Shown here in pieces: positions 1 through 5,885 of a DNA stretch of 6,875 nt (position 1 is the first letter of the stretch; every line of letters starts with the position of its first letter). Position numbers and translations under genes: made by a program. Origin of the DNA: Pseudomonadota bacterium. Lineage in GTDB: Bacteria; Pseudomonadota; Gammaproteobacteria; Pseudomonadales; Azotimanducaceae. The notes under the pieces are model-generated. The model was not told the origin of the DNA. It did not search any database and saw only the letters and a program-made list of their open reading frames with translations. The stretch is taken from positions 1 to 6,875 of the forward strand of contig JAACDS010000033.1 of NCBI GenBank assembly GCA_009936895.1, written 5' to 3'.

Positions 1-660
1 CGGCGTCATCTTATCTTCGTCACCGGTTAGGATCAGCGTCGGCGCCAGAATCGGATCGTAGTGCTCTGTCGTGAAGCCATTGCAGGCGGAAAAGTCCTTA
101 AAGTAGACATCGTCGGCGACTCGCTCTAGCAGACGCTCCCCCATATGCAAATTGGACGTCCCCGGATTATCACTGGCACCCAGCTGGCTGCGTTGTCCGT
201 GACTCCAGGTATTGGCCATATCAATGGCCGCGTGGTCATTGTCTTCGGCTGCATTAAGCAGAACATCCGCCACCGGCATGGGTGCCGAGGTCCCCAACAG
301 CACCAATTGATCGATCAGTGCCGGATAGCGTGCCGCCAGGCTCATACACACCAGGCTCCCCATACTGTGGCCCATCACGGTGACGTCGCTGGCTTGGGCC
401 GCCGACGCTTCGATCAGACGGCCTAACCAATCGGCCATGGCGTCTACCGAGTCCAATGCCGGGCCTTCCGTTTTTCCATGTCCGGGCAAATCCACCGCCA
501 TAACACGGTATCCATGGCGCGCGAAGTATCGGGCGGGCATCACCCATACGGTATGGTCCATACCCGCGCCGTGGACGAAAAAGATCGCTGGGGCATTGTC
601 CGCAGGGTGGCCGCTGCCGTTACTGAAACCCACATTTTTGCCGTCTAGCTGAATAATCAA
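1..660 (-). CDS. Alpha/beta-fold hydrolase, C-terminus cut off by window edge
   Basis: The 220 visible residues are a typical alpha/beta hydrolase core, probably a soluble cytoplasmic serine esterase or lipase-like enzyme. FVHGAG near residues 28-33 forms the oxyanion loop, VDLPGHG lies at 56-62, and GHSMGS at 97-102 is the nucleophile elbow with Ser99. TGDEDKMTP at 212-220 carries the probable acid, Asp216. The catalytic His would lie past base 1, so roughly the last 40-60 residues are missing. The start is TTG at 660-658: it overlaps the metY TGA stop as TTGA, and GGAG sits 8 nt upstream. No ATG near the N-terminus would keep the first beta strands. The overlap implies translational coupling to metY. 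It is not the homoserine acetyltransferase MetX, which is longer and has a different elbow. The substrate cannot be told from sequence. Confidence 0.9.
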   Translation of the reverse strand, partial: MIIQLDGKNVGFSNGSGHPADNAPAIFFVHGAGMDHTVWVMPARYFARHGYRVMAVDLPGHGKTEGPALDSVDAMADWLGRLIEASAAQASDVTVMGHSMGSLVCMSLAARYPALIDQLVLLGTSAPMPVADVLLNAAEDNDHAAIDMANTWSHGQRSQLGASDNPGTSNLHMGERLLERVADDVYFKDFSACNGFTTEHYDPILAPTLILTGDEDKMTP

Positions 661-2006
661 GACCTGTTCTCCGCCTGCTGTGCTGCCGCCTGTTTGTGTA
701 ATTTCTCTACGGCCCTCAGTCCACCCTTGAGATCGTTAATCAGATCCTTGGCGTCTTCCAAGCCAACACTTAGGCGCACTAAGCCCGGGCCAATTCCAGA
801 GGCCAGCAAACTGGCTTCGTCAACGCGATGGTGCGTGGTGCTTGCGGGATGAATCACCAAGGACTTAGCATCCCCCACATTGGCTAGATGTGAGAAGACA
901 TTCAGGCTTTCAATAAAGGCGCGCCCTGCGTCACGGCCCCCGTTAATCTCGAAACTGAATACTGCGCCGCAGCCCTTGGGCAGCATCTTTTGCGCCAACT
1001 CATAATCCGGATGACTTGGCAGACCGGGGTAGGATACCGACGCCACCATATCGTGTTGTTCCAGATACGCCGCCACTTCCAAGGCATTCGCCACATGCTT
1101 TTGCATGCGCAGCGGCAGCGTCTCTAAACCTTGCAGAATCTGGAAGGCGGTCATGGGCGCCATGCAGGCACCAAAGTCACGAATACCCTCTTTGCGCGCA
1201 CGAGTGATAAACGCCGCCGGACCAAATTCATCGGCAAACACCAGATTATGAAAACCGACATAGGGTTCGCTCAACGTCGGAAACTTGTCACTGCTTTGCC
1301 AGTCAAACGTGCCGCCATCCACCACCACGCCGCCGACAACCACACCATGGCCGCTGAGAAATTTTGTTGCCGAATGCACAACCAAGTCAGCCCCAAGCTC
1401 AATTGGCTGACACAGGTAAGGGGTGACGAAGGTTGCGTCGATTAACAGCGGTAGATGGTGGGCATGAGCCACTTCGGAGAGCGAGGGAATATCCAGCACC
1501 TCCAGTCCAGGATTGCCCAGCACCTCACCAAACACCAGCTTGGTATTGGCTTGAATCGCGTTGGCAAAGGCATCTATGTCTCGAGGGTCTACAAAGGTCG
1601 TGGAAATACCGAAACGCGACAACGTGTATTCCAGCAGGTTGTGCGTGCCGCCATACACAGAGCGCGACGACACAATATGATCACCGGCGCTCAAAATTGT
1701 CGTGATCGCCAAATGAAGGGCCGCCTGACCGCTGGCAGTCACCACCGAGCCCACGCCATGGTCTAGCGCCGCCATACGTTCTTCCAACACCGCGTTAGTC
1801 GGGTTGGACAAACGGGAATAGACGTGGCCTGCGCGCTCGATATTGAACAGGCCGGCAGCCACATCGGAATCTGGAAAAACGAACGCAGCACTTTGATAAA
1901 TCGGCGTGGCTCTGGCACCGGTCGTGGGGTCTGGCACTTGGCCTGCATGCAGCGAGAGCGTGTCGAACCCCATACCCTGGGGGCCGCGATGCTTGGAATT
2001 TGTCAT
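657..2006 (-). CDS. metY: O-acetylhomoserine sulfhydrylase (O-acetylhomoserine aminocarboxypropyltransferase), PLP-dependent
   Basis: This is a 449-residue member of the Cys/Met-metabolism PLP family. The family is known to convert O-acetylhomoserine and sulfide to homocysteine and acetate in the cytoplasm; some members accept methanethiol and make methionine directly. Visible landmarks are LHAGQ at 19-23, YSR at 63-65 (phosphate binding from the neighbouring subunit), SGQ at 92-94, Tyr118 in VYGGTHNLL (stacks on PLP), Asp190, and HSATKFLSGHG with the Schiff-base Lys215. The C-terminal SLVIHPASTTH and RLSVGLED motifs are typical. The length is slightly above the usual 420-435 because of a short N-terminal extension and a charged tail. 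ATG at 2006 is chosen because AAGGA lies 6 nt upstream; Met12 is an alternative. It follows the methyltransferase by 56 nt and overlaps the next hydrolase by 4 nt. Asp190 is followed by Ala instead of the more usual Asn. Confidence 0.93.
   Translation of the reverse strand: MTNSKHRGPQGMGFDTLSLHAGQVPDPTTGARATPIYQSAAFVFPDSDVAAGLFNIERAGHVYSRLSNPTNAVLEERMAALDHGVGSVVTASGQAALHLAITTILSAGDHIVSSRSVYGGTHNLLEYTLSRFGISTTFVDPRDIDAFANAIQANTKLVFGEVLGNPGLEVLDIPSLSEVAHAHHLPLLIDATFVTPYLCQPIELGADLVVHSATKFLSGHGVVVGGVVVDGGTFDWQSSDKFPTLSEPYVGFHNLVFADEFGPAAFITRARKEGIRDFGACMAPMTAFQILQGLETLPLRMQKHVANALEVAAYLEQHDMVASVSYPGLPSHPDYELAQKMLPKGCGAVFSFEINGGRDAGRAFIESLNVFSHLANVGDAKSLVIHPASTTHHRVDEASLLASGIGPGLVRLSVGLEDAKDLINDLKGGLRAVEKLHKQAAAQQAENRS
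669..672 (-). promoter_or_regulatory. Ribosome binding site deciding the TTG start of the alpha/beta hydrolase
   Basis: GGAG on the minus strand lies inside the last codons of metY, 8 nt before the TTG at 660-658. This good spacing is the main reason for accepting a TTG start there. Re-initiation by ribosomes finishing metY would also work, because stop and start overlap. Confidence 0.6.
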
Positions 2007-2012
2007 GTTATG

Positions 2013-2017
2013 TCCTT
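2013..2017 (-). promoter_or_regulatory. Ribosome binding site of metY
   Basis: AAGGA on the minus strand, 6 nt before the ATG at 2006-2004. It supports the longer start over Met12. Confidence 0.6.
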
Positions 2018-2034
2018 CTTAGAAGCCGCTAGTT

Positions 2035-2051
2035 TGCCTTGTTGCAAGGCA
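2035..2051 (-). other. Small perfect hairpin between the methyltransferase and metY
   Basis: TGCCTTG and CAAGGCA form a perfect 7-bp stem around a 3-nt loop, 11 nt after the methyltransferase stop and 28 nt before the metY ATG. No T-run follows on either strand, so it is not a classic intrinsic terminator. It could be an mRNA processing or stability element, or chance. Confidence 0.4.
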
Positions 2052-2062
2052 TATTTGCTCTG

Positions 2063-3136
2063 CTATTTGCCGAGCAAGTAGTAATTGTTCATCGGGTTTT
2101 CAATCGCGAGCACTTCGAATCCGCGAAACCCTGCCTGGGCCGCCATATCGCGAGCCAAGGGCTCGGTAAACCCGAGCGTCCCCAAGCCCGCGCCATCGGC
2201 AGTGGATAAGCCGCTGTTCATGCACACAGTTACGGAGAACCCATAAAGGAGCGCCGCGATGGGGTGGTGTTTGAGATTGTCTTCAAAGGAGTCGAATCCC
2301 TTAATGTCCTCACACAGCCAACGGCCGTCGTCTTTTAACGCCCCGTAAATCTGGCTAATCAAGTCTTGCGGGTAGGGCGTGTCGTGAATGACATCGAAGG
2401 TCGTGATGAGATCGAAGACGGGATTTTCCGGCAACGACTCTTGAAACGGGTTGCACAGCCGAACGTTGGTCAGGCCTGTCTCCTGTAAATTTGACCGCGC
2501 CCGTGCAAGCGCTTCATCGGATGTATCGTATCCCACGAAGGTGCTTCTGGGATAAGCCTCAGCCAGCGCAATAACAGCCAAACCGCCGCCACAGCCAACA
2601 TCTGCAACATGCGCCCCCGCAGACAGTCGATCGTGCATACCGGGGATGACCGGAATCATTTCAGCAACCAACCGATTTTTCTTAGTAAACGCCCCCATGC
2701 GCTCAATACCGCAGGCGCAGTTCGGGCCATGATCGTCGTAGCTCATACCAATACCGGTACGAAAGGCGTTCTCCAGCTTGCTCACCGCAGGGAAAACCGC
2801 CAGCGCAGAATCGAAACCGCCCATCAAATAGGCGGGATGATCCGCATCTGCCAACACCGCATAGGCCTCCGGCGAGATGGCAAATTGACCGGAGCCTTCC
2901 ACGTAATCCACCTGTCCGATGCAAGCTTGCTGATAAAGCCATTCTCTCACCCAGCGTTCGTGAAGGGTCAGGTGAGAGGCCAATACCTCACTGGAGCATG
3001 GACCTAACTCGGCCAAGGCATGATAGAGACCGAGGCGGTCGCCGAGCACCGTAATGGCACAATTGAAGCTGGCTGCCACCATGCCACCGGTTTGTTTTAC
3101 AAAGAGGCCCAGCTTGTCTTCGTCAATTGCTCTCAT
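2063..3136 (-). CDS. Class I SAM-dependent methyltransferase with N-terminal winged-helix-like domain (Rv2258c-like)
   Basis: This 357-residue protein has two parts. Residues 1-100 are helical and resemble the winged-helix dimerisation domain of Rv2258c-type methyltransferases (VLGDRLGLYHAL, then a SSEVLASHLTLHERWVREWL helix-turn-helix-like stretch). A Rossmann methyltransferase domain follows, with VADVGCGGG at 177-185 (motif I, SAM binding), GYD at 202-204 (acidic end of beta 2) and FDVIHD at 247-252 (motif IV region). TADGAGLGTLGFTE is a late conserved loop of the family. The acceptor substrate is unknown; the wing is more likely structural than DNA-binding. The start is ATG at 3136, directly after GGGGGA. 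An in-frame ATG at 3154 adds six residues but lacks an SD. It is first in a likely operon with metY and the alpha/beta hydrolase, and divergent from the epoxide hydrolase. Confidence 0.88.
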   Translation of the reverse strand: MRAIDEDKLGLFVKQTGGMVAASFNCAITVLGDRLGLYHALAELGPCSSEVLASHLTLHERWVREWLYQQACIGQVDYVEGSGQFAISPEAYAVLADADHPAYLMGGFDSALAVFPAVSKLENAFRTGIGMSYDDHGPNCACGIERMGAFTKKNRLVAEMIPVIPGMHDRLSAGAHVADVGCGGGLAVIALAEAYPRSTFVGYDTSDEALARARSNLQETGLTNVRLCNPFQESLPENPVFDLITTFDVIHDTPYPQDLISQIYGALKDDGRWLCEDIKGFDSFEDNLKHHPIAALLYGFSVTVCMNSGLSTADGAGLGTLGFTEPLARDMAAQAGFRGFEVLAIENPMNNYYLLGK

Positions 3137-3227
3137 ATGTCCCCCAGTTTTCATTCAACACACACAGGTGTCAGTGCGCGGACATCACGCTAATCTATTG
3201 CACCACGCATTTATAGAGGTTCCCGAT
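3137..3227. promoter_or_regulatory. Divergent intergenic region with a short imperfect palindrome
   Basis: These 91 bases separate two divergent genes and should hold promoters for both. No convincing paired -35/-10 boxes are visible on either strand. GGTGTC at 3167-3172 and GACATC at 3181-3186 form inverted arms (five of six positions complementary) around 8 nt, which could be a dimeric regulator's operator. AGAGGT at 3215-3220 is the SD of the rightward gene, and GGGGGA (3140-3145, minus strand) serves the leftward gene. Confidence 0.35.
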
Positions 3228-4175
3228 ATGATGGATTTCCCCCAATCCCAAATGATTGCCGTCAACGGTGTGGAGCTTGAGGTATTTACCGCCGGCAATG
3301 GGAAGCCCATTGTGCTGTGTCACGGCTGGCCAGAGCATGCATTCTCCTGGCGTCATCAGATTCAACCCTTAGTCGACGCCGGCTACCACGTCATTGTGCC
3401 CAACCAACGGGGCTACGGCCGTTCCACCAAACCCGACGATGTCACCGATTATGCGATCGAACACCTGACCGGAGACCTAATCGCCCTACTGGATCACTTC
3501 GGTTACGACGACGCCTGTTTTGTTGGCCACGACTGGGGAGCCATCATCGTCTGGAATTTGGCAATGATGCATCGCGAGCGGGTATCTCGGATCATCAATC
3601 TCAGCGTGCCCTTTATGGAACGAGGCAACACCGAGTGGATTGGATTCTGGGAAAAAATGCTGGGACCGGATTTTTACATGGTGCATTTCAACCGCCAGCC
3701 CGGTGTGGCTGACGAGGTGTTTGCAACTAACACCAAGCAATTTTTAGGCAACATGTATCGCACCAACCAATGGCAGCATCCGGCGCCGGATCTTGGCCCA
3801 GGTATGAACATGATCAACATGGCCCAAGATCCCGCGTTTGCGGACGGCGTGCCGGGGGATCCCATGATGAGTGATGCGGAAATGCAGGTATTTTTAGACG
3901 CATTTGCGTTGTCGGGTTTTACCGGTGGAATCAACTGGTACCGCAACCTAACCCGCAACTGGGAAACGATGGGAGCCTTCGAACAACACATCTACCAACC
4001 CACACTGGCGATCTTCGGCGACTACGACATGGTGCCTAAATCTAAAACGTTGGCGGAGCGGGTGAGCACGTTGGAAGTGGTGGAGCTTCCCTGTGGGCAC
4101 TGGATACAGCAGGAGTTGCCCGAGGAAACCAATGCCGCCATGTTGGAGTGGCTGGACCGAAATTACGCTGCATAA
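3228..4175 (+). CDS. Epoxide hydrolase-type alpha/beta hydrolase
   Basis: This 315-residue protein closely matches the soluble epoxide hydrolase fold, which hydrolyses epoxides to diols through an Asp ester intermediate. HGWPE at 32-36 is the oxyanion loop and RGYGRS lies at 61-66. GHDWGA at 100-105 carries nucleophile Asp102. Lid tyrosines that activate the epoxide are Tyr150 (in FYMVHFNRQPGVAD) and Tyr238 (in NWYRN). The acid is Asp267 in GDYDMVP and the base His291 in CGHW. With both tyrosines in place, an epoxide hydrolase is favoured over a haloalkane dehalogenase, which shares the DWG motif. There is no signal peptide, so it is cytoplasmic. ATG at 3228 has AGAGGT 7 nt upstream; a second ATG follows at 3231. 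The frame stays open back to 3054, but that extension overlaps the divergent gene and lacks an SD. The natural substrate is unknown. Confidence 0.92.
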   Translation: MMDFPQSQMIAVNGVELEVFTAGNGKPIVLCHGWPEHAFSWRHQIQPLVDAGYHVIVPNQRGYGRSTKPDDVTDYAIEHLTGDLIALLDHFGYDDACFVGHDWGAIIVWNLAMMHRERVSRIINLSVPFMERGNTEWIGFWEKMLGPDFYMVHFNRQPGVADEVFATNTKQFLGNMYRTNQWQHPAPDLGPGMNMINMAQDPAFADGVPGDPMMSDAEMQVFLDAFALSGFTGGINWYRNLTRNWETMGAFEQHIYQPTLAIFGDYDMVPKSKTLAERVSTLEVVELPCGHWIQQELPEETNAAMLEWLDRNYAA

Positions 4176-4241
4176 GGCAGCGTTTCAAATAACAGAGCGT
4201 GAGCGAGCTGCCACCCATGGACAACCCGCTACGCAGGGTCA
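4176..4241. other. Convergent intergenic gap with a long-loop inverted repeat
   Basis: Sixty-six bases separate the epoxide hydrolase stop from the MAPEG stop. GGCAGC at 4176-4181 and GCTGCC at 4207-4212 are perfectly complementary but 25 nt apart, and no T-run follows. This is weak evidence for a terminator; nothing else is recognisable here. Confidence 0.25.
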
Positions 4242-4628
4242 TTAACCGACCGCGGTCATACCTACCTGATACAAGGTCGCCAAAATCAGGACTGTATTGG
4301 CGATCAGACCCAAACCAAAGCCGAGGCTGCGGCTCTTTTCAGGGTCGGTATAGCCACGGAAATACATCAGGCGTCCAACCACAAAAAGCAGCCCCATGGC
4401 AGCGGCAAGGGTTTCGTTCACCAAGTATGCGCAGGTAAAAATTGCTGGCAAAAACACCACCAATTGCTCTGTGGTATTTTGGTGGGCGCGGAAAAAGCGC
4501 TCAAAGTTCTCGTTACCCGAGGTGGCGGGAGCGGGGACCTCAAAACGTCCGCGGGCGCGTCCAACCTCAATGGCAAACCATGTGTATTGAAGCAAAGCCA
4601 ACATCACCACGGCTGCTACGTATTCCAT
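4242..4628 (-). CDS. MAPEG family membrane protein
   Basis: This 128-residue inner-membrane protein belongs to the MAPEG family (membrane-associated proteins in eicosanoid and glutathione metabolism). Four hydrophobic segments are visible, near residues 2-20, 56-73, 74-90 and 104-124. The family signature is the loop ERFFRAHQNTTEQL at 43-56, and GRLMYFRGY at 85-93 matches the second conserved block. Characterised relatives act as trimeric glutathione transferases or peroxidases, but many bacterial ones have no known substrate. Length is normal for the family. ATG at 4628 has AGGGAG 6 nt upstream. It lies 40 nt after the thioesterase stop on the same strand, so the two are probably co-transcribed. 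Confidence 0.9.
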   Translation of the reverse strand: MEYVAAVVMLALLQYTWFAIEVGRARGRFEVPAPATSGNENFERFFRAHQNTTEQLVVFLPAIFTCAYLVNETLAAAMGLLFVVGRLMYFRGYTDPEKSRSLGFGLGLIANTVLILATLYQVGMTAVG

Positions 4629-4668
4629 CTTCCTCTCCCTGATTTATCGAATGTACGTCCAGGCAACC

Positions 4669-5106
4669 TCAGCCCGGCTCGACAGCGATCATAAACGCTC
4701 CAGACGCCTCCGCCACAACAAAATCGTCGGCTTTACGAATCAGCTTCCCCTCCATTTGGGCCAAACGACCCTTGCGCTTGATGCAGCGACCCTCCAGACG
4801 TATCGGGGTGCCAACGGGCAGCTCTGCTCGATAGCGAATGTCGGCCTTCGCGGTAAAGCAGCGCTCGCCCTGCAACCAAACCCAGTTAGCCATCACATCA
4901 TCCAGCAAACTGAAGACGATGCCACCGTGAGTAACTTGATCGTAGCCCATGTGTTCCTGTCCCGGAGTAAATTCGCCGCGACAGACGCCTGCATCCAATA
5001 CAAAGCTAACCCCCAAGCCTATGGGATTGGCAGGGCCACAGACAAAACAGTGATTGCTGCCGCTGGCAAGCTGTTCGGCGCGTTTTTCTGATAGGTCTTC
5101 TGTCAT
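4669..5106 (-). CDS. PaaI-like hotdog-fold thioesterase
   Basis: This 145-residue protein shows the single hotdog fold used by small acyl-CoA thioesterases. HCFVCGPANPIGLG at 19-32 is typical of one PaaI-related group whose CxxC-like start precedes the first strand. HGGIVFSLLDDVMANW at 60-75 is the hotdog helix; His60-Gly-Gly and Asp69/Asp70 are the likely thioester-binding and catalytic region. The family usually hydrolyses acyl-CoA or aryl-CoA in the cytoplasm as a dimer or tetramer; the substrate here is unknown. ATG at 5106 is chosen because GGGAAG lies 5 nt upstream. A TTG at 5127 would add seven residues without a better SD. It is first in a probable two-gene unit with the MAPEG protein and divergent from the Nudix gene. 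Confidence 0.88.
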   Translation of the reverse strand: MTEDLSEKRAEQLASGSNHCFVCGPANPIGLGVSFVLDAGVCRGEFTPGQEHMGYDQVTHGGIVFSLLDDVMANWVWLQGERCFTAKADIRYRAELPVGTPIRLEGRCIKRKGRLAQMEGKLIRKADDFVVAEASGAFMIAVEPG

Positions 5107-5264
5107 GTCATCTTCCCAATGAATCAAAGGTTACTGCTCAACACCAAGGCATCCTGATCCGCGCACTAGGCGGCAATAGTTCGCTATGATGACCGTTTTT
5201 CATGGAGACCAGTATCCGGTGACCTGACGGATTTCAAAACCGTTTGTGTCCCCCGACGCAATAG
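5107..5264. promoter_or_regulatory. Divergent intergenic region between the thioesterase and Nudix genes
   Basis: These 158 bases should carry promoters for both flanking genes. On the plus strand TATGAT at 5185-5190 is a good -10-like hexamer, but no matching -35 is seen 16-18 nt upstream. ACCGTTT occurs twice in the same orientation (from 5192 and from 5239). On the minus strand GGGAAG at 5112-5117 is the thioesterase SD. No clear SD is visible before the Nudix ATG. Confidence 0.35.
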
Positions 5265-5882
5265 ATGTATACCACTACGCAAATTCGCGACGCCTTAGCC
5301 GCGCATAGGCCATCCTTAGTAACGCCAGGTGAAAACACGCGGCAAGCCGCAGTGGCCGTCATATTACGCGAGCATCATGAACGAACGGGACAGAGCGATC
5401 TGTTGTTTATTCAACGTGCTAATCGTGATGGCGACCCATGGTCTGGGCAAATGGCGTTTCCAGGCGGACATCGAGAACCCGAAGACACCAGTCTGATGGC
5501 TGCTGCCATGCGGGAAACCGATGAAGAGATCGGCTTAAGCTTGGCAAATGCCGAGTACCTAGGAGCCTTGGATCACCAAGAAGCCAGGCCCAGAGGGAAA
5601 ACGCTCAACATGTTAGTGGCCCCACACGTCTTCATCACCAAGGATACCCCGGACTTTACCCCCAACCGCGAGGTCGCCGATGTGGTGTGGGCCCCACTGT
5701 CTACCCTGGCCGGCAACTCGTTGCACGACACTCAAACCCTGCCCATGGCCGGCAATCCAACAGTTTTCAACGGCTATCGACTCAGTGGCGGGCACTTTGT
5801 CTGGGGACTGACCTACCGAATGTTGAAAACATTTTTCACCGCCGTTGACCAGGGCTGGCAGCCGCCGCTGGAAATCGACTGA
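5265..5882 (+). CDS. Nudix hydrolase, CoA pyrophosphatase (NudL)-like
   Basis: This 205-residue Nudix protein should hydrolyse a nucleoside diphosphate linked to another moiety. FIQRANRDGDPWSGQMAFPGG at 48-68 resembles the extra motif that marks CoA pyrophosphatases, and the Nudix helix follows as REtdEEIGL at 83-91 with metal ligands Glu84, Glu87 and Glu88. The spacing between FPGG and RE is one residue longer than the standard Nudix box and has Asp74 in place of the usual Glu, as NudL-type proteins do. CoA or an acyl-CoA is therefore a reasonable but unproven substrate. The C-terminal half (residues 110-205) fits a fuller Nudix fold with a capping extension. ATG at 5265 is fixed by an in-frame TAG just before it, although no clear SD is visible. 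Its stop lies 3 bp from that of the convergent Hsp70 gene. Confidence 0.87.
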   Translation: MYTTTQIRDALAAHRPSLVTPGENTRQAAVAVILREHHERTGQSDLLFIQRANRDGDPWSGQMAFPGGHREPEDTSLMAAAMRETDEEIGLSLANAEYLGALDHQEARPRGKTLNMLVAPHVFITKDTPDFTPNREVADVVWAPLSTLAGNSLHDTQTLPMAGNPTVFNGYRLSGGHFVWGLTYRMLKTFFTAVDQGWQPPLEID

Positions 5883-5885
5883 GCA

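Noticed and set aside
254..547. Open frame of 97 codons on the minus strand.
   Set aside because: It is an out-of-frame shadow of the alpha/beta hydrolase, whose own frame carries the HGAG and GHSMGS motifs from base 660 to base 1.
3054..3227. N-terminal extension of the epoxide hydrolase frame by 58 codons.
   Set aside because: It overlaps the divergent methyltransferase start, has no family resemblance and no SD. The ATG at 3228 has a well-spaced AGAGGT.
4176..4212. GGCAGC...GCTGCC inverted repeat as a terminator for the epoxide hydrolase.
   Set aside because: The 25-nt loop and lack of a T-run make an intrinsic terminator unlikely; noted only as a weak repeat.
5186..5227. Short 13-codon frame (MMTVFHGDQYPVT) upstream of the Nudix gene, possibly a leader peptide.
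   Set aside because: It has no SD, and its start overlaps the -10-like TATGAT box. It shows no run of regulatory codons.
5201..5260. Stretch resembling the 5' half of a selenocysteine tRNA: TCCGGTGA at 5215-5222, then an anticodon-like arm ACGG...TTTCAAA...CCGT with a UCA-type anticodon at 5234-5236.
   Set aside because: The flanks of TCCGGTGA do not form a D-stem, the anticodon stem has only four clean pairs, and no T-arm or acceptor 3' strand pairing with GGAGACC follows. Probably chance; a tRNA covariance-model search would settle it.
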